Positions 51,285 through 64,000 of a stretch of 64,000 bases of DNA are shown here, one piece after another. The stretch's first letter is position 1; the number at the start of each line of letters is the position of its first letter. A program made the translations under genes and the position numbers. A model generated the notes under the pieces. It worked only from the letters and a program-made list of their open reading frames with translations, had not been told where the DNA came from and searched no databases. This DNA comes from Syngnathus acus (taxonomy: Eukaryota > Chordata > Actinopteri > Syngnathiformes > Syngnathidae), in contig NC_051098.1 of the NCBI RefSeq assembly GCF_901709675.1, forward strand, positions 11,500,918-11,564,917. Direction: 5' to 3'.

Positions 51285-51486
51285 TCCTTATTATTTCATT
51301 TATTTCATTCCTCCCCCCCACACATACCACCCTGCATGGGTGCATCCTCCCTCTCTCCCTCCCTCAATGTGTGTGCGTCTTCAGGACCACTTCATGCTAC
51401 TACACCCTCCTCCTTCTCCTCCTGCCTCTCTCACACACACTTTCACACACACATCAGACGGACCTCCACTGTACCGATCAACAAGC

Positions 51487-51550
51487 ATGGACGCACGGCT
51501 CTCTGCCTCTCTTCTGGCTGGACTTGTGTTCCTCCTTCACGGCTATACGG
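51487..51550 (+). CDS. mcam: mcam exon 1 (signal peptide)
   Basis: The ATG at 51487 is followed by DARLSASLLAGLVFLLHGYT, a typical cleavable signal. Donor GTGAGT, phase 1 out, which matches the next exon's entry. The exon probably extends 5' as UTR through the CT-rich stretch from about 51310. Confidence 0.85.
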
Positions 51551-54500
51551 GTGAGTGCTGGGGGAAAAAAAACCAATATAACAGTTAAAAGTAACTAATG
51601 TGGACATAGTAGAGCTTTATAGAGATTTAAAAAAAAAGCTGCGGATCAGCTGTTTGCCTGTAGAGAAACTTCCGTGTAAACTACATGTGACTCCTCTTGC
51701 TTAGATTCAATTTGGGTGAAAAATGAGAGTGAATGTTGCTATGGCTGTTTTTAAAGTATGCAAATAAATTTTTTTTTAGTGCACAGGCTTAGAGTTGTAA
51801 AATTGTTTTAACTTTTTTCAGACATAATGACTTCAAGTCATGCATTTTTACAGCACATCATAATTCGCTGCTTTTGTTTTTTAATTTTAAAATTTAAAAT
51901 ATCACTGGCACGTGATTGGGCAGGTCAACTATAAGAGGATGTTGAACTCACTGTATAAAGTCGGTCACATAAGGTGGCTGTGTATTTTTAGCCCTCCACG
52001 GAAGTTCTCTGCTTTCTGTCAGCTCCTGTCTGACCGCGGAAGTATGTTGAAGAAGTTCTCAGCGTACATTGGGATACATGCTTTAATTAATTATTTTATT
52101 AATAATAATAATGTATAATTATTATAATTATTTATATAATAATAATAATTAATTCATAATTATTAAAGTCAATGTTTCTTGCGCACATTACATCGGAAGC
52201 AAAAGGTTGTTTATTTTTAGAGCAGCGTGACTCGGAATACGGCGTTAACGACGACTGTGCGGCTTGATTTGTGTCGTTGATGGACTTGTTTGCGTGTCAC
52301 ATGCCGTGGATGCTCATGCGGCCTCCGCCCATCCCGGACCTTTCCTCTCGTTCAGGGTCGGACTTCCCTCTCGCCTCTTTGTCTTTGGCCACCTTTCCCT
52401 ACCTCCTCCATGCGCATTGTGTTTGTTCATCTTCCGTTTCGGGTCAGCCTGACCATTGTTCACAGGTTCTTACAAGTAACCTCCCTCGCACTTGGTAGTC
52501 ATTTCCTGGACCTCGCCTGGCTGGTTTGTGTCCCTGGTAACACCTGGACTGATTTGTTTTATTATATTGAGTCATGTTATGCCAAGGAATTGTGTTGAAG
52601 GGCGATGAGGTTTAATTTTACCACCATCTTGTGGTACCTAACGGAAATCTGAAACCTTTTGGTGACGTAAATTAATTGTTTTGAAAAATGGTATTTGGTT
52701 GTTGATGGTTTGTGAGGGAAACATAAGTCATTTCGTGGGTCCACATGAGTGGCCCATCTTTTGTTTCCGCCATGACATCAGAGGAAAGACAGCCAGGGTG
52801 CTGAAGCGCAGCAGCGACCCAGGACATGTTCACTTCCTGTGACATTGACCAATCAAGCGGGGGGGGCCAAAGAGCAGCAGCTTTTGACTTGGCTCATGTA
52901 AAGGCCCCGCTGTCTGCTCTTCACGGCGACAATAAACGGCTTTGTTCTGTCGCAGCATGAAAAATGGGGGCTCCACAGATCTGGTTGATGAGCAGCACAG
53001 CAGAACGGTTACCAGTCCATGAATTCAGATGTTTCCAGAAGATTTACACACAGTTACGTGAAACGCTTTCACTTGTGACCCTTCTTGAGAAAAGTCGTGT
53101 TAGTTCATGTTCTTAAACATAAAAGACACTTGAACTGTCTTTTACAGTATTGGGAACTCTCTCAAAGCAAACTTTTTGTTTTTTTTGAAGAAAACTAAAG
53201 GTATCTTGTAGTTAACTATCTTTTTTTTTTTTAGTTTATTCTAGTATGAAGAAGCTCCACTAACTTTTCTATAAAGGCCTTTCTTCTGGGCTCTGATTGG
53301 CTACAATAGTGACACAGTTAGGCCTCCCCTTGCTTTGGCATCCATTTGACAGTCTGCTTTTAAAAATACCTTTCCATACATAGCTTTCAATTCTCTTCCG
53401 CTGCTCTACGCTTTCTGTTTTTCCTGACTCCCAGAAATGAATTGTGGATGAATACCGTTCATAGCAGTGGCTAAATATAAAATGTCTTATTACTTTCAGG
53501 CATTTTAATCACGGGATAAAGTCAGAGTCAATTGAATAATTGGGCCTACACTTTCAGGCATCCATCGAGCAGATTCTTGTCTGCGTGCTAAACAAAATGT
53601 GTCTTTATTCAGAGCGAGCTTTAACCCGTGTTGACGTGATCCAAGCATCCTGATTGCAACACTGTAACTCACGTGGATCCACATCAGTCTCACCTTTAAA
53701 GGGCAGACATTCCCAGAAGAGTGGAACGAGAGACATGATAACTTCTGACGAAAGAGTATTCAGAAAATGTTGCTTTTCCAAACAGAACTATTATTTGTTC
53801 CCTTCTATGCTTGAAAGTGTTGTTGCAGACCACCTGCAAGCCAAAGGTTTCCTTTTACAGTCTGATGCTTCTATCGATGTGAATACTGTCCATTATCACC
53901 ATTACCGGGTTCAATACTGAACAGCGCTGGCGGCTGATTGGTGGACGCAGCTGCTTCCAGGACTTTGTGCTGTTGTCATCACTCAGCCGCGCTAGTCCTA
54001 TTATTGTGTACGCACGAAGCACGTCGAGCTTTTAAACAATTCGAGTCTCGATGAATGACATATTTACGGAAACGCTTGTTTTACAGTGGGAGGAAGGAAG
54101 TTGCAAGTGTGTTTTGTCTTACTAAACAATTCAAATTTCTATAATTCTTTTAACTAACGGCAAGGAGATTGGGCTGTTTCGGCCTACGATAACGTTGCAA
54201 AATGTTTAAAATGTTGGAAAGTATGTGTTAAATAAGATAAATAGCAACTTGGTCAGCTTTATCTATAATAGTATGGTATTTTATAAAAGCAAGCATAATA
54301 AATAAATGCAAACTAAATATAATTCACTAAATATTTGTGAGTGACAATCCGAGTTTGTATCTACTCTAAAGAAAAAAACATTTTCTACTGGACACCAATC
54401 AAATTTCCAAATTTGAAATTTTAACAGATTTTTACAAAAAAATATCTGGCTCTTTCTAGTGCTAATAATGAGATATGTTTCCTTATACACGTTATTTGTT

Positions 54501-57500
54501 TTTTAGATTGAATCGCCACTTTGCAATAAATATAAATACATATGGGGCAGTGTGTGAGGGTGGTGATTATTTGAATGCATTGCTCCCTTTGTCACGACAA
54601 TATAATTCCAGCTGTATAAAGCGGATTAAAGGTTACCGGGCCTCTGGTTGATACCACTTAAATCTCCCAGATGAGAGCAACAGCTGCACACACCTGGTGA
54701 CTGCAAAATGCTGAGAACACACACTCGTTCACATTTCGACTGTTGCGATCATGAAATCACACTAGAGTCATACTTTCTGTTAACAAAGATCGTCACTGAA
54801 GTTGATATATCGTACCAAGCACATCTTAAAGGTGACTTGTATTTTACTGTACCTAAAAGTTAAATACAACTGAACTGTAATTAAAAAAAAAACTACTTCA
54901 CTTAAATTTTTTTACAACCACTCAGGAGAGCCTCTCACGTTTCTCATGTTACATTTTGCCAATCACTGGGCTATGGAAACACAAGGCCACCTGCTTTAGA
55001 CGTCTTGAATGACACCTTGGATGCTGTGTTAGCGCTAGCTAGCATCCCCGTATCTGTACAAATGTTACTGTCTAGGGTACCAAAACTAAAATAACGGGAC
55101 AATGTTTGTCAGACTTTATAATAACAGACAGACTCTGTTAGTGTTCGTCATGTAGATTATTGCAAAACAATACGTTTCTATCTGGTGTTTTATCTCCTTC
55201 CTGCAGCTAAATGACTGTAGATAAAAGCATGTTTAGTTTGTTTTGTGTGGAAATGTTGCCACAAGACTAAAAATGAATGGAGATTCTAATCCTGCTCTTT
55301 GTTGTTTGGACTTCAAGTTCATTGGTCACAAAGGTGACTGTAAATGACATTTTAGAGATTGTCTTGTCAAAAACACAAACAGGATGAAGTTCTGTGGTGT
55401 CTGCAGATTCTTTGCGGGTGAATGAGGGTACCTTTTGAAACGGGGGGGAAAGGCAGGATGTCTCCTGACATTTTTGCATTCAGAGAGTTGTTTAGCGTAG
55501 TTGGCACTGAGCTTGAGTGTCCGCTGAAAACAAAAAAATTGCGTCATTACAAAGTCTGTGCGCTCCAATAATAATAACAATAATAAAGATTCAAATAATT
55601 GAAGACTTTAGTGAGATGTTTGTGGTGCGAGATGCTAAAATGTGCACAACTGACTCGTACTTCGCTCTGTTACCTGGTCACATTTTATAAGACACATCCT
55701 GTCCTACAGCTCCCCTAGTGGTCGAGAATGATAACCTACTTTATAGTGCACTATATATGCAGCCACCCAATTGTGTATCTACCTTTCTATCCCTAAATTT
55801 ACATCAACAAAATAATGTAAATGACAAAATATTAACACAAATGGATTTGCCAAGTGCCAACATATTTGGATTCTCTTAACATTGTCTGTTCAAGCTCCAG
55901 ATCAGGTTCTTCGTTTCGAACGATATCAATGTGCTTTTTGTTCCCAGCACGGGTCAAAGTTGACTTTATAGCTCCGAGGGGAGCCAGTTGTTCCTGCTTG
56001 TCATTCACACTGACGGCGGTGCCACACGGACTCTCGGCTTTCACAAATGATGAACATTCCTGGACACTGCAAGGGGTGTGAAGTAACAAATGTAGTGGGC
56101 ATTCCCAAGGAGAATGCTTGGGGTGTGCACACGGAGGAGTGGTTGCGGGACAAGTGCTATAGTGTCATAAAACACAGCCAGGGTGAAGCCGTAGCTTCTC
56201 TGCCAAAGTCTGCTGGGATAGAGTGCTACATACTCCTTCAAAAGTGCTATAAAAATGGGTGGCTGGATGGGTAAATAAAAGCAATTGAAAGATTGAATTA
56301 TCCCTGAAAAAATATGATTTGATCAGAAAACGCAGTGCGTGAACAATGAAAGTAGGGACATTAGTGGAAGGCAAGTTACAAATTGAAGTTTACGGTGTGA
56401 TATATAACCCAGTATATTTATATGGGCGATTGGCTTTAGTAGAGACACTACTAAAAAAGTAAAAAAAAAAAAGTCTGCTCACAGAGCCTGCAGAACATCA
56501 ACCAGACATAACAGTGCAAGGGAAACGTGATCCAAGACTCTTTTAGATGGTCCAGATGGCCGGACTTACACCTGTGTGATTGACATCATCCAGTATGCAC
56601 TTAAGCGTTTTCCCGGGAACACTTTATAGCAGCCAGAACCCCCAAAACAGGCAGACAGATTTTTTTTTTTTTTACAAAGAAGAAAGCAAATACGTGGCCG
56701 CCATTGTGTACGTTATCACGACGTGGAGACAATGTGTCAGGAAGTATGCCGCTGAGGTAATAGTGACTGATTCAACAGTGAGATTCAATATCTCGGATAC
56801 ATTCCAGTTCTCCCTCGACCCCCTTAAGCAATATTGAAAAAAGCTGTTTTGGACTTTTTTGTTTTGAACGTGGCCGTTACAGTTAGAGAGGCTCCAAATT
56901 GATACGTGAGGGGGGTCCTGAGGGAGACACACGTGGAGACGGGAGTCCTGTCAGGAGGGTTTGCATCTCTGCTTAATAATGGATGTTGTTTCCCTGAAAT
57001 AATGCTCCTAATGCCCATTACAATGCTTTTAACCTAATGCAGCCAAGCGGTCCGCAGCCACGGGCCGTGTGTCGACTCCACATAGTCAACCCATGTGGCT
57101 TTGCCTTGTTTAGTTACATGACGTGATTTGGAGCATTTAACAGTCATGGTTTGGGCTCTTCTCCACTTGACTGTAAGGCAAACATTAAATCCCACTCTTT
57201 TCTTTTATCTTATTTTCTGATGTTTTGTGTGTCAATGAAGACGTTTCACTTTGGTGCTAAATCAAACCCGGATCACTTTGGTGGGGTTATGCTGTACTGC
57301 TTAAAATAGTTTTTAATGATTTTATAATTGGTTTTGATTCCATTGACGTGACTGAAGAGCCCAGTAAGTAGAAACAGCTGATGCGGTGCTCAAAGGATCT
57401 TTGTTTTCATTTCACTGTTATAGCTTCATATCGAGTCACATGACGTGTTTAGTATCAAACTAGTTCCGACAAGACACTTAGCAACCAAGGCATGTGGTCA

Positions 57501-60500
57501 ACTTAATGACTCTCAATCATTTATTTGTAGTCTTTATGATCCTTCTATATTGACATTTTGGTGGCAAAAAGTTGATCTAAATTTAGACCTGTTCAGACCA
57601 CGCCTAAATGTTGGCGGACTGCAGGTCTAACACGATTTTAATACATTTGATTGGACCTCTGCTGACATGAAAGTTGTCATCTTACCATTTGATCATCAAA
57701 GCTGATGAAAACACCAACGCCTAAGTCAGTGAAACAATCTCACGGTAAAAGTCCATCTATAGTCGTAATTTTCGACAGGCAAGGAATGCACTCAAATTTG
57801 CATTCTCATACTTGTAAAGTTATGGAACGTCTCCACCGCATCACTACAATCACCCCCGTCCGAAAATATCGTCCCTGTTGGCCTTTCCCATACTTATGAG
57901 CAATTTGTGTTATTTATTTACCTCAGCCCTCTCCGAAGCGGGCTCGTACGGGGACCTCGCTGTACAGTTTGGGACGTGGGAAAAAGGATGGAGTGGGCGT
58001 TTGTACCATCATGTGAACAGGCATGAGGAAGTGCCTCACTGAGATGCAATCGGACAAAAAAAAAAAAACACACACACACACACACACACATGCTTACAAA
58101 CGCAAGTCGGCATACATTTGAGGCTAATTTATCTTTTTTGAGAAAGTTTTGGATCTGGACGTGGGAATAGTTTACATGATGTCAAAAGTCAATGCGTTTA
58201 CATTTTCTTGTGTATGTGCGTGGGAAGCAAATTGGCTATTAAGAGCAAAGGTCAAATCAGGATTTGAGTTTAAAAACAAAACAATGAGCCTAATTAGGAT
58301 TTTAAAAAAAGTTGCAAAAATCAAAACCCGAGTTGTCTTTATTGGCCAATGTTGGGGGTCTTCTGAGGTCTCTTACATCCCACCAATGGTGAGAAACATT
58401 TGTCAATATTGTACAAGCGAAAACATAAATTCATGTCAACACTCATCGCCCTGGTGTTGTAAGACTTGTGACCACCCGCACCCCTCCTGCAAGACAAATT
58501 GGAGTCTGGTGAGCTGAAAAGCGAGCCAGCATCAGCACGAGCCGATCACTACAGCAGGTGGTTTGTTGAAACCCAATATGGAGTCAGATCTCCGTCAGAA
58601 ACCAAAGAAGGAACGCGCTTCCCTCCTTCCATTCTCCTGTGTGGTCCGCTCTTATTGTCGCCACTTTATTTACATTCTCTGCATCCTTTGCTTATCCTGA
58701 TATTGAATGGAAATCCTGGCATGTTTTCGTAAGCAAAGGTTTCTGCCAGGTCGGTGCGACAAGCCGACTCCATTTTTTGCTGGGTAATCACGAGAATGCA
58801 AAGTTCACCATGGGTCTGCTCCATCTGTTTCTGTCCATCTCTTTGTGTCCATGTCACCTGAACATGTCCGACTGTTAGCCACGTCTCAATTAACCCTGGA
58901 TTTGGTCCGCCATCTTGACAAAAAAAATCTTTATGTACTTCTATGAGAATTTCAAACCATGCAAATCCACCCATTGTTTTCTATACCGCTCATCGTGTTC
59001 TGCCTTACATGGAGGTTGAAGCCGATCCCGAGGGATGGCAGTAAATCATCCGACTTGAACTTGCTCACACGCCAGCTGCAGGAACATCAGCTATTTAAAC
59101 CACTAGCGATGGCCCAAAAGCAAATCATTAACGCTTTCTTCACGTTAGGTTCAAAACTCTTATCGCAGTTGGCTCATCTGCATACGACGGTTATCAGGAC
59201 ATAAGGAATCCTATCAATTTCCTCCATCCAGAGTCCAGTTACAAGATACTATTTGTGAATATGATGATAGGCTAAGTTCTCCCATCTTCACTTGAGTTGC
59301 TGAGTCCAAATACAAACAAACATGGTTGTCAAGGGGGTTTTTAGGGAAGCCCCTCACTCCTCACGCCAAACCACAAGCGTCTGACGTACGGAGCAGATGT
59401 CATTCAGCGATCATTGTCGTGTAAATGTAGGCTTAAACACTCAAACAGTAGACAATAAGAGCTCAAAATATATATTCATTATTTTACAGAATATTTATGC
59501 AATAATATGGAGCAGTGGGCGGGTTCTAGTGTGTGTGTGTGTGTACTGGTTTTAAATGTCCCGGGATGCGTCACAAAGCTTTAATGTGATTGATGAATGT
59601 GTGACAAGGCCTTTAGTGTCTATGATTTCAAGACTTTCCCAGCGCATTCTTGTGAGCCGTTCGCTCAGTGGGGTGGAGCGAAACTAAGTGGGGGCTACTG
59701 TCGTGGCACTAGATCTTCGTGAGATGGAGTGCGGGGGCCGTCCAGTAATTCAAGACCAGCCTCATTTGTGCAGAAAATTTGCAATGTTACGTCCTCTGTA
59801 ATCCTGCGGAAAGTATTTGGGCATGCTTATTGATACGTATTGTGAGATCAATTCATTTCTCTTAATACTTATGACTTCCAGAGCAGTGAGTTCTGCTATG
59901 GCATCCAGACCTCTTGACATTTACACCCCTCCTCCAGATATTCCAAGTGCTCCACTGACAGATTTGTAAAATAAAGGTCCATGAACTCAACTTCTTGCTT
60001 GTTCACACATCTTCTCCGTCTTCATCTTTTGCATGTTCATCTGTTAACATTGTAGCAAATTTCTTAAGACTACACTGATTTCCCATGCTCCCCTTCTCTC
60101 TGTCTCATGTCCTGATGTGAGGGCTTCTATTCCTGGCATGAGTTGGGTCAGCGCGCTGTCAGGCTGCAGTATCATGTAAGCAAACAAGCTTGATAGGCCA
60201 TTGTTATTCTTAGATGTGACAGGACTGGAAACATGTCGCAGATCTCTGTCGCTGGTGCCAAGTGACGCGCATGGCGGATCGGAATAAGATCCTGGAGTTA
60301 TTTAGAAGCTAATTAGACTCCCCTTGTGTTTCGTCCCAATGTAATCACCAACCAGGCGATCACCTTTTGAGTTTATAACAACACACTCTCACGTCATACT
60401 TGATGGTTTAGTTGAGGGCAAACAATGACAATGCTGCACTGGTATGTAAATATTAATATGCTACCTTTGATTAATTAAACACCCTGGATGGAAGAAGAGA

Positions 60501-63500
60501 TTCCATTAACACACCACTTTTGTCCACATATCAAGACAATATTGTGTCCTTGAAACAAATCTACATTTAAAAAAGCTTTAAAAAGTATTTCTTGCCTTAT
60601 GGAGTATTTTGTCCGTGATAAAACACTTCTAAAATACTTTGATGTCAATTGTATGTTTTCAGTGCAAGATTCGTTCGCAACTGGATGGACGTCAAGTTGG
60701 AGTTATCGTTCATAACTCAAGAGTATAGTCTGTGTTGGATTGCCAGCTAACGTTAAGGTCTGTTGGAAGCGGCCATCTTTGTTTTGGGCGGGCTGCCAAT
60801 AGCGAAAAAGGGATTTGCGAGCGAAACGGTGCACGGCAGCTTTCATGGAGCGTAACTCCAAACAGATGAAAACTTTTGAACAAGCAAACAGCAAATCTCA
60901 ACCTACTCACTGATCCGTACGTGTGGACCCGCGGCTTAAACAAAAACTCCCAAGATCAATTGCGGCCATCTTGTGTGTCAATAACAGATTCAGCAAATAA
61001 AATCGCTGTGTCTGAATCTGAAAATGTGTGAAAATGACTTTGCTGGCATGAAAAGCAACATCCTCTATCAAGTGGAAGCTCAATGCTTTTCTGTCATACT
61101 GACTTAGGACTATTATCGCTCTCAATCGATTTTGCGGTCTCGTGTAGTGCCAGCGTCTCCTCATTCGATGCACTGCACATAAAATACAAGTGACATTTAA
61201 CACAGTCTCCCATGAATAGGCCTTCAGTGGTGAGCTGTATCAGGTAGAGGAAGCGGGGCAGAATGTTGCTAGGGGGGGGGGGGGGGGGGGGGGTGAGTCA
61301 GCATTGTCCTTCCATCGCTAATGGGTAGGAAATGTCTACCTACGAGATTTTAATTGGATCTCTTACCCGTCCAGCTCCATTAGGTACCGAATGGCAACAC
61401 ACAGCAGAGTGACGGCAAGGTGGGGGTGTCCATAATGGAGATGGGTGCACTGTTTAAGGCCATCTATAACAAAACAAGGCATTAAAAAAGTAAACATAGC
61501 ATAAAAACTCAGCAAATGCGTGTTTGGTAGATGATTTCTCCTGGTGGTTGAAGGTCGTGTAATATTTTGCTTGAACTTGTATTTGTGGGCAGAAAATCAC
61601 AAAACCTGTTTAATGTGCTTGTTTGAAATCCACTGTCCTTGACAGACAGATAATCTTTGGACTAAAACCTTGCTCCAAGCTCACAGCGAGAAGTTACCGA
61701 ACAAACACGGGGCCGCCTGGCTTTCACATGTAAACACGAGACGAAATGGGAGCATGTGAGCACTTTATTACCTTCAGGGTCACTTGGAGGCCAATTCCAA
61801 AAGAGGAAGGGATCCCATTGAGAGAAAGGTCAATGCAAGACTTGATCAATGATATGTAATGTTATGTCAGTCGGAATGAATGTACTGTATTTATTAGCTC
61901 CAACCACAACTATTTTTATGACAACAATAAATGATGAGCCAAGCCATCAATTATGAGTCTATTTGCCACAAAAACCAAACATTCTCGCTTCATGTTAGAA
62001 ATGAATCTAATTCTTATGTCAGTGGGAAATGTAGGCATCATGTGACATCAGAAGTTCATAACTTCACAATCTAGTAGACACTGAAATTAAAGGCCAACAG
62101 AATTATTCATTTTGTGGTCTGGTGGGTTAGGGTTAGGGTATTAATATTAATAGTGGGTGGGTATTAATATTGTGAAAAACATCAGAAAAAGGTCAGAATA
62201 TCTATTACAAAAAAAAAAAAAGTGTCAAAATTATGGTTTGTTTGAAACACTGGCGATGATTAAATACAAAATGGAGGGGGGGGAAATGGTCATCATAATA
62301 ATAAAAAAAAGTGATTTATTTCTAAAACTTTCATTGTAATTCTTTCTATTTTTTGGCTGGCCAAAATTTGGCAGTTTGAAATGGCAAACTACATTGTTCA
62401 CTTTTTCCACATTTTACAGCATTATTCCAAAATGAAATAAATGATAATTTTCCTTTAAAATGTTACACACACTACTCCATCATGACAAAATAACTTTCCT
62501 TCTATTTTTAAATTTTAAACCTTTTAAATACTGTTGGTATTCCTATCCTCAATTTTGAGCTCAGGTGTTTCCACTCATTAGATCCTGAGGTCTTATTATC
62601 CACTGTGGACATGTGCTGCACATTTAAAGGATGCATGACATCATATCAAGCTCAGAAAAAGAAAACCAGTTGTCCCTCAAAGGCAGTCTGGGAGGGAACA
62701 GTGGGGGCACTGTGCCGGGTAAAATGAGCCTTTCTTCCTGCCAGAGGGTGACATAGTGGAATGCAGCACATTCATGTGGACATGGGTGGGCGCCTCATTC
62801 TCATCATAGCGACTCTTCTTTGTGTTTACGTTGACATGGTGTTGAGCCACAAGTGTTTCACCGTACTTCGCCCACAAGAACAATTCTCCACTTATGTTTT
62901 ACAGTTTGACAATCATCTTGCCACGACTGTCAATTTGAAACCGCTTTTCCGTAAAACTGCAACGTCTTCTATTCTGTATCTGTTAGCATGGGCGGTGGTG
63001 GAGGTGAGCATGGAGGACAGGGTGGAGGTTTTCAAAGGAGAGACAGCTCAGATCACCTGCATGTTCACCTCAGATGACGGAATTGGTGGATTGACCATAC
63101 AGTGGTTCTATGTGAGTTTCCTGACCTCATACATAAAGTTAGAAATATGCTATCATTGCACAATAACAGTAATTCTGATCTCCAGGTGTTGAGAACGGGA
63201 GAGAAGCAGAAGATCTACTATCAGGATGCCACTATGCAGGTGGTGGACCGAAACACGCAGTTCACGGACCGTATCATGGTCAACGTGACGGCGGCCACCG
63301 GTGAGGTGGTGCTGACCATCGCCGACGTGCAGCTTAAAGACCAGCTCGAGTTCATCTGCCTCATCAAGAGTTTGACCGACGGCGTCTCTGAGGGACGCAC
63401 CAAATTACTGGTGTTCGGTAAGACGTTTGGGAAAGCCATCATGAATTATGGGCTTCTTGTTTCTAGAATGATTTTGTAAAATATTCTAATTGCAATTTCA

Positions 63501-64000
63501 TCCCTCAATGTTGCAATTGCAATTTAAGAAGTGATTAAGTCACATTAAAACGTGTCAACAAATCTTTGTTTTCATGTTTCATGATAGAAATAAATTCATA
63601 AAATATATTTTGAGTGTAAAGTATTTAAAAAATCATTTTAAACAAATTATTGAGTTGTTTTATTCCACAGAAAGACCAAACTTCCCAACCATAGAGGGAG
63701 TGCAGACGGGTGTCTTTGCCGATGAAGACTCACTGTCCAAGGTAACACCGCTTTCCGTATACTAAATGATAACATCATCAGAATTGATCCTATTTCTACT
63801 ATTTTCCAGATTGGCTCATGCGAGGTCAAAAATGGCTTCCCCAAGCCAAACATTACGTGGTACCGAAACAACGCTCCGTTACGAGTTAGTGACGGTGAGA
63901 CATGCGATGACTGTGATGAACGCGTACCTCAGTTCCACCAGGTCCCATTCCGTGTGTTGTTTTTGCAGTGGTGAATGTAGTGGCCAGCACCACCATTGAG
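51487..64000 (+). CDS. mcam: mcam, melanoma cell adhesion molecule (CD146), 5' part
   Basis: Single-pass membrane adhesion glycoprotein of the immunoglobulin superfamily, acting at endothelial and other cell junctions. Six exons are visible: 51487-51550, 62987-63111, 63186-63417, 63671-63741, 63810-63894 and 63969 to the window end. All phases fit. Residues 1-21 are a signal peptide. Ig domain 1 (V type) has ITCMF with its first Cys, IQWFY as the core Trp strand, and FICLIK with the second Cys; Asn in VNVTA is a likely N-glycan site. Ig domain 2 begins with GSCEVKNGFPKPNITWYRNN, close to human CVGRNGYPIPQVIWYKNG. The remaining Ig domains, transmembrane helix and tail lie beyond the window. 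The first intron is unusually long at 11.4 kb. Teleosts may carry two mcam copies; which this is cannot be told. Confidence 0.88.
58068..58090 (+). repeat. (AC)n microsatellite after an A-tract
   Basis: About 12 AC units preceded by a 12-13 nt A run, in mcam intron 1. Confidence 0.95.
59529..59544 (+). repeat. Short (GT)n microsatellite
   Basis: Eight GT units in mcam intron 1. Confidence 0.9.
61272..61293 (+). repeat. G22 homopolymer
   Basis: A run of 22 G in mcam intron 1, able to form G-quadruplex structure and prone to sequencing error. Confidence 0.95.
62987..63111 (+). CDS. mcam: mcam exon 2 (Ig domain 1, first half)
   Basis: Acceptor TCTGTTAG, phase 1 in, 0 out. WAVVEVSMEDRVEVFKGETA then QITCMFTSDD and TIQWFY. 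The frame's upstream extension to 62761 is intron, not coding. Confidence 0.9.
63186..63417 (+). CDS. mcam: mcam exon 3 (Ig domain 1, second half)
   Basis: Acceptor TCTCCAG, donor GTAAGA, phase 1 out. GEVVLTIADVQLKDQLEFIC contains the D-x-L-x-D-like turn before the second Ig cysteine, followed by EGRTKLLVF. Confidence 0.92.
63671..63741 (+). CDS. mcam: mcam exon 4 (inter-Ig linker)
   Basis: A 71-nt exon: ERPNFPTIEGVQTGVFADED then SLSK, like human APEEPNIQVNPLGIPV. Acceptor TTCCACAG, donor GTAACA, phase 0 out. Confidence 0.88.
63810..63894 (+). CDS. mcam: mcam exon 5 (Ig domain 2 start)
   Basis: IGSCEVKNGFPKPNITWYRN and NAPLRVSD. The N-I-T sequon adjoins the core Trp. Acceptor TTTCCAG, donor GTGAGA, phase 1 out. 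Confidence 0.9.
63969..64000 (+). CDS. mcam: mcam exon 6 (truncated by window end)
   Basis: After TTTTGCAG in phase 1 the reading is VNVVASTTIE, running off the window. The 74-nt intron before it is typical for this genome. Confidence 0.75.

Larger units (their letters stand above)
45776..51300. other. Intergenic region between rnf26 and mcam
   Basis: No coding frame with recognisable homology on either strand. Visible content: a C21 run at 46913, a long TTCC/TTTC pyrimidine-rich zone at about 48110-48470, a small inverted-repeat element at 49863-50103, a short GA repeat near 50778, and an AT-rich hairpin at 51213. Enhancers for mcam could lie here but none can be named. Confidence 0.7.
51551..62986 (+). 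other. mcam: mcam intron 1
   Basis: About 11.4 kb without a recognisable gene on either strand. It contains AT-rich stretches (52080-52170), a (CA)n at 58068, a (GT)n at 59529, a G22 run at 61272, and two tandem TTAGGG units at about 62127. The long first intron may house enhancers. Confidence 0.75.

Noticed and set aside
62126-62142. Interstitial telomere repeat
   Set aside because: Only two TTAGGG units, expected by chance in AT-rich DNA with GGG.
62761-62986. Upstream part of the open frame entering mcam exon 2
   Set aside because: It precedes a good acceptor (TCTGTTAG) whose phase exactly fits exon 1; the signal peptide is in exon 1.

Overview
The window reads as nuclear DNA of a bony fish, most likely a spiny-rayed (percomorph-type) teleost. 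The evidence is spliced vertebrate genes with very short GT-AG introns (many 56-100 nt), frequent microsatellites, tRNA-derived SINE-like and hAT-like repeat fragments, and protein sequences close to but clearly diverged from the mammalian orthologues. Species was not determined. No bacterial, viral or CRISPR features were seen.

Layout. (1) 1-8616 is taken as the 3' part of kmt2a intron 1. It holds simple repeats, a 15-bp minisatellite and a CpG-rich patch at about 6.9-7.4 kb; exon 1, with the start codon and menin-binding N-terminus, is not seen and probably lies upstream. (2) 8617-29221 carries 33 coding exons of kmt2a (MLL1 histone H3K4 methyltransferase). Every splice phase fits, giving 4,352 codons including the stop. 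The domains run in order: AT-hooks, CXXC, PHD1-3, bromodomain, extended PHD, FYRN, two taspase-1 sites, transactivation segment, FYRC, WIN motif, SET and post-SET. A 3' UTR of about 3.6 kb follows. (3) 33.5-36.66 kb: c1qtnf5, a secreted collagen/C1q protein, with two coding exons and a possible 5' non-coding exon. (4) 36.7-44.0 kb: repeat-rich intergenic DNA including a 3.2-kb foldback structure with inverted arms of about 0.7 kb around two satellite arrays. (5) 44042-45331, minus strand: intronless rnf26, a membrane-anchored RING E3 ligase. (6) 45.3-51.5 kb: divergent intergenic region with a CRE/NRF1-like promoter for rnf26. (7) 51487-64000: the first six exons of mcam (CD146), cut off by the window end, with an 11.4-kb first intron.

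The c1qtnf5-rnf26-mcam block keeps the relative order and orientations I recall for human 11q23.3 (tail-to-tail, then head-to-head). Here kmt2a sits directly beside it, and no mfrp-like exons were seen upstream of c1qtnf5. The four genes have no evident shared pathway, so this is a synteny block rather than a functional cluster.

The strongest unusual signals are in kmt2a: a 72-nt intron lying exactly between the two taspase-1 cleavage sites, whose retention would stop translation there; several introns that are multiples of three with no in-frame stop, beside the PHD3 and SET domains; tandem NAGNAG acceptors; and a fish-type RDSEK-rich degenerate repeat. No wholly new system was demonstrated. 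All calls come from reading the sequence and recalled family knowledge; no alignment or database search was run.
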